Source: CAZCZR01 sp964503455 (GTDB lineage Bacteria; Bacillota; Clostridia; UBA1381). From it: DNA of 19,870 nucleotides. The stretch is from assembly GCA_964503455.1 (NCBI GenBank), contig CAZCZR010000031.1, positions 1-19,870 on the forward strand, read 5' to 3'. The stretch's first letter is position 1; the number at the start of each line of letters is the position of its first letter. The position numbers and the translations under genes are program-made. Under the pieces are notes generated by a model, which did not search any database, was not told the origin of the DNA, and worked only from the letters and a program-made list of their open reading frames with translations. This document shows, in pieces, positions 1 to 6,914 of this stretch.

Positions 1-64
1 CCGTTCATATCCGAATTTGAAATATATTTTTATATAATACCGGCGCCAAATTTTGAAAAAGGGG

Positions 65-93
65 TTGTATTTTCCGATGAAATAATGTATAAT
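65..93 (+). promoter_or_regulatory. promoter of the cysS operon
   Basis: A -35 box TTGTAT (65-70) and a perfect -10 box TATAAT (88-93) are separated by exactly 17 bases. The start site would fall near base 100, giving a leader of only about 35 nt before the cysS start. A second TATAAT-like stretch follows at about 99-104. This is a sigma-A type promoter inferred from the sequence alone. Bases 1-64 are AT-rich and show nothing further that I can assign. Confidence 0.7.
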
Positions 94-133
94 GTTTTGT
101 ATAATCGATTACGGTTTTCACAGGAGGATCCAT

Positions 134-1540
134 ATGAAAATATATAACACGCTGACGCGCGAAAAACAGGAGTTTGTGCCTATAAACAAGGACGAGGTGA
201 CCATGTACTCATGCGGCCCGACGGTTTATGATTACTTCCATATAGGAAACGCGCGTCCGTTCATTGTGTTCGACACAATGCGCAGATACCTTGAATACAA
301 GGGGTATAAGGTAAAATTCGTTCAGAACTTTACCGATGTTGACGATAAGATGATAAACCGCGCCAATAAGGAGGGCATTACCGTAAAGGAGCTGGGCGAC
401 CGGTTTATAGCGGAGTATTTCAATGATGCCGAAAGGCTCGGCATACATCCCGCGACGGTGCATCCCAAGGCGACCGAAAATATAGACGCGATAATCGATA
501 TAATAAAGAGGCTTGAGGACAAGGGCTACGCCTACAATGTTGACGGCGACGTGTACTTTTCAACGAAAAAATTCGCCGAGTACGGCAAGCTGTCAAAGCA
601 GCCGCTGGAGGAGCTTGAAGCGGGGGCGCGAATAGACGTCAGCGACAAAAAGCGCGACCCGATGGACTTCGCCCTGTGGAAAAAGCGCAAGGAGGGCGAG
701 CCTGCGTGGGAAAGTCCGTGGGGCATGGGCAGACCCGGCTGGCACATAGAATGTTCGGCGATGGCGAACAGGTATCTCGGCGAAACGATAGACATACACT
801 CCGGCGGCAAGGATCTTATCTTCCCGCATCACGAGAACGAGATCGCGCAGTCCGAGTGCGCCAACGGCAAACCCTTCGCGCATTACTGGATGCACAACGG
901 CTATATTAACATAGACGGCGAGAAGATGAGCAAATCGAAGGGCAACTTCTTTACGGTGCGCGACATCATGTCGCAGTTCGAGCCTGAGGTGCTGAGGTTT
1001 TTCATGCTCTCGGCGCATTACAGAAGTCCCATCAACTTTGAAAGAAAGCTCATGGAATCGGCAAAGTCGGCTGTGGACAGAGTTTACAACTGCATAGACA
1101 ATCTGAGCTTCCTTTTAAAAAACAGCGAGGACAGACAGCTTAATGAAAAGGAAGAGGAATTTTCAAAGACCGTTGCCGCCTGCCGCGATAAGTTCACGGC
1201 GGCTATGGACGATGATTTGAACACCGCCGGCGCCATAGCGGCGATATTCGACATAGTACACGCGGCGAATACCATGCTTTCGCAGTCGGAGCCGAACGCC
1301 GAGCGGGCCGTAAGGCAGGCGCTTGATATGATAGCGGAGCTTGGCGGCGTTTTGGGACTGTTTGAAAACAGGAAGGACGACAGCATAGACGCCGAGGTTG
1401 AATCGCTTATAGAGCAAAGGAACGCCGCGAGAAAAGCCAAAAACTGGGCGGAGGCGGACGCTATACGCGACAGGCTCAAGGCGATGAATATCGAGCTTAA
1501 GGACACGCCGATGGGCGTAAAATGGAGCAGGATACAGTAA
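134..1540 (+). CDS. cysS: cysteinyl-tRNA synthetase
   Basis: Class I aminoacyl-tRNA synthetase that charges tRNA-Cys with cysteine in the cytoplasm. The product is 468 residues, normal for the family. It shows the HIGH-type motif HIGN at 36-39, the KMSKS motif at 264-268, and the expected zinc ligands C27, C207, H232 and E236, which match the E. coli set in order and spacing. I chose the ATG at 134 because GGAGG sits at 123-127 and because the protein then begins MKIYNTLTREK, the usual start for this family. The in-frame extension back to base 92 overlaps the -10 box of the promoter and is unlikely to be translated. It is the first gene of an operon and is followed after 3 nt by mrnC, the usual partner in Firmicutes. 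The leader is too short for a T-box. Confidence 0.97.
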   Translation: MKIYNTLTREKQEFVPINKDEVTMYSCGPTVYDYFHIGNARPFIVFDTMRRYLEYKGYKVKFVQNFTDVDDKMINRANKEGITVKELGDRFIAEYFNDAERLGIHPATVHPKATENIDAIIDIIKRLEDKGYAYNVDGDVYFSTKKFAEYGKLSKQPLEELEAGARIDVSDKKRDPMDFALWKKRKEGEPAWESPWGMGRPGWHIECSAMANRYLGETIDIHSGGKDLIFPHHENEIAQSECANGKPFAHYWMHNGYINIDGEKMSKSKGNFFTVRDIMSQFEPEVLRFFMLSAHYRSPINFERKLMESAKSAVDRVYNCIDNLSFLLKNSEDRQLNEKEEEFSKTVAACRDKFTAAMDDDLNTAGAIAAIFDIVHAANTMLSQSEPNAERAVRQALDMIAELGGVLGLFENRKDDSIDAEVESLIEQRNAARKAKNWAEADAIRDRLKAMNIELKDTPMGVKWSRIQ

Positions 1541-1543
1541 ACA

Positions 1544-1969
1544 ATGGAATTTGATATAGATGTAAAGAAGCGCTCCGGCGAGTTCGCGCCGTTGGTGCTT
1601 GCGTATATAGGCGACGCGGTGTATGAGGTGTACGTCAGGACTCGCGTCATAGCGGAGCATCCCGATATGCCGGCGCATATGCTGCATCGCGAGAGCATAA
1701 AGTATGTGAGCGCCAAGGCCCAGGCGGCGAGCGTCCGCGCCATGGAGGAGCTTTTGTCGGAGAAGGAGCTTGCCGTATACAAGCGAGGCAGAAACGCCAA
1801 ATCCCATACCGTGCCGAAAAACGCGGGTCTTTCGGAATACCGTCACGCGACGGGGTTCGAGGCTTTGGCGGGGTGGCTGTACCTTTCGGGAGAGAACGAA
1901 AGGCTTGAGCGGATAATGTGTCTTGCATACGAGTGCGCCCGCGGGGAAAACACTGCCGAAAGGCATTAA
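1544..1969 (+). CDS. mrnC: Mini-ribonuclease III
   Basis: RNase III-like catalytic domain without a dsRNA-binding domain. In Bacillus this enzyme matures 23S rRNA. The 141-residue length is typical. The signature LAYIGDAVYEVYVR lies at about 19-32, with the predicted metal-binding aspartate at D24. The conserved central and C-terminal stretches (RGRNAKSH, then FEALAGWLYLSG) are present. The start is the ATG 3 nt after the cysS stop, with a GGAG-like ribosome site inside the end of cysS, so translation is probably coupled. The cysS-mrnC pairing is standard in Firmicutes and supports the call. No terminator separates it from the transketolase genes that follow after 58 nt. Confidence 0.93.
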   Translation: MEFDIDVKKRSGEFAPLVLAYIGDAVYEVYVRTRVIAEHPDMPAHMLHRESIKYVSAKAQAASVRAMEELLSEKELAVYKRGRNAKSHTVPKNAGLSEYRHATGFEALAGWLYLSGENERLERIMCLAYECARGENTAERH

Positions 1970-2027
1970 AATAAACCATAAATAAGCGGTATTTGCCGCA
2001 CAGCTGATTTAAGGAGGAACATAAGCG

Positions 2028-2876
2028 ATGGAACAAAAAAGAATCACAGAGCTTTCTATTATCGCGAACAAGGTGCGCAAGAATGCTCTTACAGCCGTGT
2101 ATAACGCAAAGTCCGGTCATCCGGGCGGATCGCTGAGCATAGCCGATGTGCTTACGCTTTTGTATTTTGAGGTAATGAATGTGGATCCGAAGGATCCGAA
2201 AAATCCCGACCGCGACCGTTTCGTGCTGTCAAAGGGACACACGGCTCCGGCGCTTTACGGAACGCTTGCCGAAAGAGGCTTTTTCCCTGTAGAGGACGTG
2301 GCGACCTTCAGAAGCATAGGCAGCTATCTTCAGGGGCATCCCGATATGAACAAGGTGCCGGGCGTTGATATGTCCACAGGCTCTCTCGGACAGGGCGTGT
2401 CGGCTGCGGGCGGCATGGCGCTTGCGGGAAAGCTTGACGGCAAAAGCTACAGAGTATACTCTGTCCTCGGCGACGGCGAGCTGGAGGAAGGTCAGGTATG
2501 GGAGCAGGCGATGTTCGCGGCTCACTATAAGCTTGACAACTTCACTATCTTTATCGACAACAACGGCCTGCAGATAGACGGCGATATAACAAAGGTAATG
2601 AACCCCACGCCTATCGATGAAAAGTTCAGGGCATTCGGCTGGCACGTTATCGTGACGGACGCGCATGACTTTGAGAAGCTTTTGGCGGCTGTGGAAGAAG
2701 CCAAGGCGACAAAGGGACAGCCCACGGCGGTCATAATGAAGTCCGTAAAGGGAAAGAACGTGTCGTTTATGGAGAACAACCCCGCATGGCACGGCGCGGC
2801 TCCCAACAAAGAGCAGTACGATCAGGCAATATCGGAGCTTGACGCGATAATAAAGGAACTGGAGGGTACACTGTAA
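2028..2876 (+). CDS. transketolase, N-terminal (TPP pyrophosphate-binding) subunit
   Basis: First half of a split transketolase, which with the next gene transfers two-carbon ketol units in the non-oxidative pentose phosphate pathway. The 282 residues cover only the thiamine-diphosphate pyrophosphate-binding domain. Visible are the HPGGS active-site histidine motif (H31), the GDG start of the TPP/metal motif at 148-150 followed by ELEEGQVWE, and the closing NN of that motif at 178-179. The start has a very good AAGGAGG site at 2013-2019. The stop overlaps the start of the next gene by one base (TAATG), which ties the two subunits together translationally. Split transketolases are common in Clostridia and archaea, so this is not a broken gene. 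Confidence 0.95.
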   Translation: MEQKRITELSIIANKVRKNALTAVYNAKSGHPGGSLSIADVLTLLYFEVMNVDPKDPKNPDRDRFVLSKGHTAPALYGTLAERGFFPVEDVATFRSIGSYLQGHPDMNKVPGVDMSTGSLGQGVSAAGGMALAGKLDGKSYRVYSVLGDGELEEGQVWEQAMFAAHYKLDNFTIFIDNNGLQIDGDITKVMNPTPIDEKFRAFGWHVIVTDAHDFEKLLAAVEEAKATKGQPTAVIMKSVKGKNVSFMENNPAWHGAAPNKEQYDQAISELDAIIKELEGTL

Positions 2877-3802
2877 TGAAAAGAGCGACAAGAGAATCAT
2901 ACGGCGCCGCGCTTGCTGAATACGGCGCAAACGAGAACATACTGGTACTGGATGCCGACCTTTCAAAATCGACCAAGACGGAGGTGTTCAAAAAGGCGTA
3001 CCCGGAGAGGTTTATCAACATGGGTATCGCCGAGGGCAATATGATGTGCGTGGCGGCGGGACTTGCCTCGTGCGGAAAGACCGTGTTCGCGTCAACGTTT
3101 GCGATGTTCGCGGCGGGCAGAGCGTTCGAGCAGGTGAGAAACTCCATAGGCTACACGGGACTCAACGTAAAGATAGGCGCTACTCACGCGGGTATTTCCG
3201 TGGGCGAGGACGGAGCGTCGCACCAGTGCCTTGAGGACATAGCGCTCATGCGTTCGATACCGGGCATGGTGGTACTGAACCCCGCCGATGACGCGGAGGC
3301 TATGGCGTGTGTAAAGGCCGCTATAGAGCATGACGGCCCCGTATATATGCGCTTCGGCCGCCTTGCGGTAGAGGACGTCAACGCAGAGGATTATAGGTTT
3401 GAGCTTGGCAAGGGCGTACAGCTTGCCGAAGGAAGCGATGTTACGCTTATAGCGACGGGTCTTATGGTGCAGGAGTCCTTAAAGGCGAGGGAGCTGCTTG
3501 CGGCTGACGGCATAAGCGCGAGAGTGATAAACATCCACACAATCAAGCCTATTGATGAGGAGATCATCACAAGGGCTTCAAAGGAAACAGGCGCTATAGT
3601 GACAGCCGAGGAGCATTACATCATGGGCGGTCTGGGCAGTGCGGTGGCTGAAGCCGTGTGCAAAAACGCTCCGTGCCCCATGAGGATCATAGGCACCGAC
3701 CGCTTCGGAAAGTCGGGCAAGCCCGCGGAGCTGTTCCGCGAGTACGGTCTTACGGCGGAGAATATAGCCGCGAAGGCCAAGGAAGCTATCGCGCTGAAAT
3801 AA
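2876..3802 (+). CDS. transketolase, C-terminal subunit
   Basis: Second half of the split transketolase, 308 residues. It contains the central pyrimidine-binding domain (about 1-165, including the stretch GIAEGNMMCVAAGLA at about 47-61) and the C-terminal transketolase domain (about 180-305). It pairs with the upstream subunit, and the two start/stop codons overlap by one base. Similarity to 1-deoxyxylulose-5-phosphate synthase is expected for this fold. The absence of a DXS-type N-terminal half and the dedicated N-subunit partner favour transketolase. The ribosome site lies inside the end of the N-subunit gene (GGAGGG). It is followed after 31 nt by a lipoprotein gene with no terminator between. 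Confidence 0.94.
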   Translation: MKRATRESYGAALAEYGANENILVLDADLSKSTKTEVFKKAYPERFINMGIAEGNMMCVAAGLASCGKTVFASTFAMFAAGRAFEQVRNSIGYTGLNVKIGATHAGISVGEDGASHQCLEDIALMRSIPGMVVLNPADDAEAMACVKAAIEHDGPVYMRFGRLAVEDVNAEDYRFELGKGVQLAEGSDVTLIATGLMVQESLKARELLAADGISARVINIHTIKPIDEEIITRASKETGAIVTAEEHYIMGGLGSAVAEAVCKNAPCPMRIIGTDRFGKSGKPAELFREYGLTAENIAAKAKEAIALK

Positions 3803-3833
3803 AAGCATACTGCATGAAACACGAGGGATCAAC

Positions 3834-4364
3834 ATGAAAAAGATATTTAAACTGTTTATATTGACGGCGATCGCCGTGTGCTGCGTATGCGGCTGCACGA
3901 GGATAAGCCGGACGGATAGCGAGGAGGCCCAGAAGGTTCAGATAGTTACGATTGAGCCGACGGAGCTTATAAGCCTTGACACGGTCAAGGAGCTTACGGG
4001 CTACGATATGACGGATGACGGAACAAAGGAGTCGGACGGGGTTAAGAGCGTTTTGTACCGCACGGAGCCTATAGGCGAGGCGGATACGGTAAAGGTAGAG
4101 GTGCGCCAGTATTCCGAAACGGTCGCGAAGGAAGAGATCCAGGCGAAGTTTGACGAGATGAGGAGCAAGAGGTCGAGCGCGGAAACGATAGACACTCTCG
4201 GCTGCGACGCTTATGTGGCGTATCCGTCGCTGCACTTTTACTGTGACGGTTATCTTGTGACGATAACGGCAGGCTCCGGCTCGGACGATGGTCAAAAAGA
4301 GCTTCTTGTGCGTTTTGCGGAGATCGCCGTTGAAAATCTGAGGTCGATGATCTCGGTAAGCTGA
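3834..4364 (+). CDS. small lipoprotein of unknown function
   Basis: A 176-residue protein that I do not recognise. The N-terminus is a lipoprotein signal: MKKIF, a hydrophobic stretch, then VCGC with the predicted lipidated cysteine at C21. The signal segment is itself cysteine-rich (C16, C17, C19, C21). The remaining 155 residues are polar and alternate charged strands and helices, with one internal cysteine near 123. No catalytic motif is visible. It probably sits on the outer face of the cytoplasmic membrane. It has its own GAGG ribosome site, lies 31 nt after the transketolase gene, and is the last gene before a strong terminator, so it is most likely co-transcribed with cysS-mrnC-transketolase. 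Nothing in the sequence ties its role to those genes. Confidence 0.75.
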   Translation: MKKIFKLFILTAIAVCCVCGCTRISRTDSEEAQKVQIVTIEPTELISLDTVKELTGYDMTDDGTKESDGVKSVLYRTEPIGEADTVKVEVRQYSETVAKEEIQAKFDEMRSKRSSAETIDTLGCDAYVAYPSLHFYCDGYLVTITAGSGSDDGQKELLVRFAEIAVENLRSMISVS

Positions 4365-4373
4365 CAAAAGAAT

Positions 4374-4419
4374 AAAGGAATGTCGGGCGGGAAATATATT
4401 CATGCACCGACATTCTTTT
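4374..4419 (+). terminator. intrinsic terminator ending the cysS operon
   Basis: GAATGTCGG (4378-4386) pairs perfectly with CCGACATTC (4407-4415). The stem extends outward through AAAG/TTTT pairs, the loop is 20 nt, and it ends in a short T run. It lies 10 nt after the lipoprotein stop. Confidence 0.8.
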
Positions 4420-4467
4420 GATGCTTTCGCATAAGATAAAAAGCGTGTTTTGGTGATATTCTACATA

Positions 4468-4493
4468 ATAAGGCGGCCGAAAACCGCCGTTAT
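4468..4493. other. small hairpin upstream of the surface-protein promoter
   Basis: GGCGG (4472-4476) pairs with CCGCC (4484-4488) and is flanked by ATAA/TTAT that can extend the stem around one bulged G. It lies between the terminator of the preceding operon and the promoter at 4525. It has no long T run on the plus strand. It may be a backup terminator or an operator-like dyad; the sequence cannot decide. Confidence 0.3.
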
Positions 4494-4524
4494 ATAAAAT
4501 ATTTAATAAAAATGAAAAAAAGTA

Positions 4525-4553
4525 GTGACAAGCGAAAAAGTGTGTGTTATAAT
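4525..4553 (+). promoter_or_regulatory. promoter for the NPKTG surface protein
   Basis: GTGACA (4525-4530) and a perfect TATAAT (4548-4553) are separated by 17 bases, with an A-rich stretch just upstream that could act as an UP element. The transcript would start near 4560, leaving a leader of about 183 nt before the coding start at 4743. Confidence 0.75.
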
Positions 4554-4559
4554 AGCTCT

Positions 4560-4742
4560 ATGTGAACAATAGGAGTATTTAACTGTCAATTGCGGAGGAT
4601 TAACGTGAAAAATAAGCTTTGCATACACCTCCTTTCGGGACGGAGTATACACATACGCCGTTGCCCCTTAAGAAGGCAAGCTGCTTGCTTCCTTTCCGCG
4701 TTACCGATTTGAGCCGCCCAAAAGGCGGCATGGAGGATTATA
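4560..4742 (+). promoter_or_regulatory. structured 5' leader with an anti-Shine-Dalgarno sequence
   Basis: This untranslated leader contains several ordered elements. A ribosome site GGAGG (4594-4598) serves a short ORF. An 11-nt stretch CACCTCCTTTC (4626-4636) is identical to the 3' tail of 16S rRNA and can pair with GGAGG at 4594-4598, GGAG at 4642-4645, or the main-gene site GGAGG at 4732-4736. Two hairpins compete for the same strand: TTGCC/GGCAA (4661-4665 with 4675-4679) against GCAAG/CTTGC (4676-4680 with 4684-4688). A GCCGCC/GGCGGC hairpin (4713-4729) lies directly before the main ribosome site. I could not match it to c-di-GMP, c-di-AMP or other riboswitch consensus sequences I know. 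Confidence 0.5.
4605..4712 (+). CDS. putative 35-residue leader peptide (upstream ORF)
   Basis: A GTG-initiated ORF of 35 codons with a good GGAGG ribosome site 6 nt before it. The product is basic, with three cysteines (C6, C20, C28) and arginine pairs. It resembles no family I know. Its start region closely mirrors the start of the downstream gene (GGAGGATTA, then a start codon followed by A-rich codons), so it may be a duplicated translation start. Its stop TGA at 4710-4712 abuts the hairpin before the main ribosome site. The anti-Shine-Dalgarno sequence lies in codons 8-11, so ribosomes crossing this ORF would open that element. A role as a cis-acting regulator is inferred; a function for the peptide itself is not supported. 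Confidence 0.4.
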   Translation: MKNKLCIHLLSGRSIHIRRCPLRRQAACFLSALPI

Positions 4743-5816
4743 ATGAAAAAATTAGCGAGAATAATAGCTGCCGGCGTTATGGCCGCAAGCGTTGCGATCA
4801 GCTCCGTTTCGGTCGGCGCGGCTGAGATTACATACACAAAGGACGGGGAAACGCTGCCTCTTAAATATGAGGATGGGGATAAAAAGGAAAATTATTTGGA
4901 GCTTGACGACAAGCTTATAAATCCCGACAAGCTGAAAAGCGGCGAGGAAACGACAACCGAATTTACAATAAAGAATGACGGCAAGGATATAGTTCTGGTA
5001 AGCTTTAGATTTGCTCTTGGCGATGAGGCGAAAAAGGACGCCGCAACCGCTGCCGACGTCTGGAAGCTTATAGACGAGGGAATAGATATAAAGATATACG
5101 CGGAGGAAACCGCCGACAGCGAAGCAACGGCTTCTCCAGAGGCTTCCGCATCTCCCGAAGCGGCTCAAACACCGGAGGTTGCCGCCCTCAGTATGGACGC
5201 GGGCGACGGCGAAACGGCTCCCGACAGCGAATTGGCTGCTTCTTTGATGCTTCTTTCGCAGGAGAATCCGGTTTCATCGCCTGAGGCTGTTTCATCGGCG
5301 GAGCCTGCAGCGGCTCTTGCAGCAGCGCCCACAGCCGCTCCTACAGCGGCTCCTACAGCGACAGCCGCTCCCGCATCGGAGTCTATGAAGCTTGTGTTTG
5401 ACTCTGCGCAAAACAGCGTGGAAAGCAAGGGCAACGAAAAGACAATAGACGCGGCATATCTTCAGCCGGGCGAGGAGAAGAGCTTCGAGATAGTTTATAA
5501 GCTGAACAATACGGATGACGAGCATAAGGACGCGGCGGACAAGCTGGCGTCGGGAATAGTTTCGCGCGCAGTCGATAAGAACGAGGTAGGCGAGATCGTA
5601 AACGGAGTCGCTCCCACGCCCGCGCCTACGGCAAAGCCAACCGCGGTACCTACGGTAAAGCCGGCGGCTACGGCAAAGCCCACCACAAAGACAACCGCTG
5701 CTTCAAAAACCAACCCGAAAACCGGCGATAACGCTCCCATAGGACTTGCGGCGGTCATGGGAATGATGTCGATAGCGGCGATAGCGTATATATACAAAAA
5801 AGGCAAGGAAAACTGA
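4743..5816 (+). CDS. secreted sortase-anchored surface protein, NPKTG type
   Basis: A 357-residue cell-surface protein. A signal peptide covers about residues 1-26 (MKKLARIIAAG, hydrophobic core, cut near VGA-A). The C-terminus is a classic wall-sorting signal: NPKTG at 324-328, a hydrophobic segment at about 332-351, and the tail YKKGKEN. Between them, a beta-rich segment (about 27-120, with INPDKLKSGEETTTEFTIK-like matrix-protein spacing) and a second one (about 214-285, LQPGEEKSFEIVYKL) flank an Ala/Pro/Glu/Ser-rich insert (about 121-213, with repeated APTAAPTA). A Pro/Thr/Lys-rich wall-spanning stalk follows at about 289-322. The layout suggests one TasA/camelysin-like domain interrupted by a disordered insert; that fold call is tentative. 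The next gene is a class B sortase, its probable anchoring enzyme. It has its own promoter, leader and terminator. Confidence 0.85.
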   Translation: MKKLARIIAAGVMAASVAISSVSVGAAEITYTKDGETLPLKYEDGDKKENYLELDDKLINPDKLKSGEETTTEFTIKNDGKDIVLVSFRFALGDEAKKDAATAADVWKLIDEGIDIKIYAEETADSEATASPEASASPEAAQTPEVAALSMDAGDGETAPDSELAASLMLLSQENPVSSPEAVSSAEPAAALAAAPTAAPTAAPTATAAPASESMKLVFDSAQNSVESKGNEKTIDAAYLQPGEEKSFEIVYKLNNTDDEHKDAADKLASGIVSRAVDKNEVGEIVNGVAPTPAPTAKPTAVPTVKPAATAKPTTKTTAASKTNPKTGDNAPIGLAAVMGMMSIAAIAYIYKKGKEN

Positions 5817-5843
5817 TCGGTATTTTTCCGAAACGATCGGACG

Positions 5844-5887
5844 GCTGCCGTGTTAAGAGGATAAAGCTTAACGCGGCGGCTTTTTTT
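5844..5887 (+). terminator. intrinsic terminator between the surface protein and sortase genes
   Basis: A 14-bp stem (5844-5857 with 5867-5880, including two G-U pairs) with a 9-nt loop, followed immediately by seven T (5881-5887). It is strong and lies only 16 nt before the sortase start. The sortase is therefore probably expressed by read-through at a lower level than its substrate. Confidence 0.88.
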
Positions 5888-5903
5888 AACCGAGGTGACA
5901 GAT

Positions 5904-6773
5904 ATGAAAACGAAAAAACATATACGCGCTGTGCTTATCGTGTTTTTCGCGTGTGTTTTAGCCGTGTCGGCAACGATACTGATAAAATATTTTTCCGACA
6001 GCCGCCGCGCAAAGAACAGCTTTTCCGAGATACAGGACGTGGCGTCGGACGCTTTGCCCGATGAAAACGGCGGCGAGGAGCAGTATGCCGAAAACGGTAT
6101 GCTGGCGGGTTATTACGAGCTGTGGAAGCGCAACAGCGACATGGTAGGCTGGATCCGGATAGACGGCACCGTGATAGATTATCCGGTGATGTACAAGGCG
6201 GACGACTGGCAGTTTTATATGAAGCACGACTTTGACAAAAACAAGCAGTCGCACGGTCTGCCCTTTGCCGATGTGGAAAGCAATGTGTTCAAGCCAAGCA
6301 CGAATATAGTGCTTTACGCCCATAATATGCGCGACAAGACTATGTTCGCGGCGCTCCACGGCTATGAGGACAAGGCGTTTTGGGAGGAGCATAGGACGGT
6401 TAATTTTGACACGCTTTACCGCAGAGGCACTTACGAGGTCATAGCGGCGCTGGAAACTACGGCAAACGACACCGAGCAAGCCTTTAAATACAATCAGTCC
6501 ATAGAGATGGACGATCCGGCGGTGTTCAAGGCGTATGTGGATACAGCCAAGCAGCTGGCGTTTTACGATACGGGTGTTTCGGCGGAGCCGGGAGAGGAGC
6601 TTTTGACGCTTTCCACCTGCTCCTACGGTCAGAAAAACGGCAGACTTGTTGTCATAGCCAAGCGCCTGTGGACCGAGGAGGAGAAAAAGGCTATGGAGGC
6701 AAAAGAGTCGGCGGAGTCTTTGGCGGAGCTTGAGGCGGAGGTCAGGAACGGGCAAAGCGCAAATATTCAGTAG
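5904..6773 (+). CDS. srtB: class B sortase
   Basis: Membrane-bound transpeptidase that cuts a sorting signal and attaches the protein to peptidoglycan. The product is 289 residues. An N-terminal membrane anchor lies at about 8-30, followed by a linker and a catalytic domain at about 68-255. Catalytic residues are visible: H140 in LYAHNM, C239 in TLSTCSYG and R247 in NGRLVVIAKR. The GWIRIDGTVIDYPVMY stretch at 82-97 is typical of class B. A charged, probably helical tail (about 256-289) extends beyond the catalytic domain. I chose the ATG at 5904 because GAGGTG precedes it at 5892-5897; the GTG at 5895 lies inside that site. It follows its likely substrate gene, an NPKTG protein, whose motif fits the NP.T. 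preference of class B enzymes. Confidence 0.93.
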   Translation: MKTKKHIRAVLIVFFACVLAVSATILIKYFSDSRRAKNSFSEIQDVASDALPDENGGEEQYAENGMLAGYYELWKRNSDMVGWIRIDGTVIDYPVMYKADDWQFYMKHDFDKNKQSHGLPFADVESNVFKPSTNIVLYAHNMRDKTMFAALHGYEDKAFWEEHRTVNFDTLYRRGTYEVIAALETTANDTEQAFKYNQSIEMDDPAVFKAYVDTAKQLAFYDTGVSAEPGEELLTLSTCSYGQKNGRLVVIAKRLWTEEEKKAMEAKESAESLAELEAEVRNGQSANIQ

Positions 6774-6879
6774 CCGAAAAGATGCCCAAAGATTTTGAAA
6801 AAACGGTGCGGAATTTATGAACACATTACAAATATTAAAAACTTTTTACGAAGTTATGAAAAAAGATTTCAGAAAAACA

Positions 6880-6908
6880 TTGACAAACGGAAAAATATAG
6901 AGTATAAT
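6880..6908 (+). promoter_or_regulatory. strong promoter for the SLH-NlpC/P60 gene
   Basis: Perfect TTGACA (6880-6885) and TATAAT (6903-6908) with a 17-base spacer, in an A-rich context. This is the best consensus match in the window. The transcript would start near 6915, giving a leader of about 118 nt. Confidence 0.88.
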
Positions 6909-6914
6909 GGAAAT

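Noticed and set aside
94..133. T-box leader of cysS
   Set aside because: There is not enough space between the promoter and the start codon, and no T-box sequence or terminator hairpin is present.
92..133. N-terminal extension of cysS
   Set aside because: The extension starts inside the -10 box and would precede the ribosome site; the family N-terminus begins at 134.
1163..1966. Minus-strand open frame of 267 codons over cysS and mrnC
   Set aside because: Both sense genes are clearly conserved. The antisense frame has no ribosome site and an arginine/histidine-rich composition typical of shadow frames.
2876..3802. 1-deoxyxylulose-5-phosphate synthase or a broken transketolase
   Set aside because: The gene pair overlaps by one base and each half is intact with its own ribosome site. 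This is the standard split transketolase of Clostridia and not a frameshifted gene.
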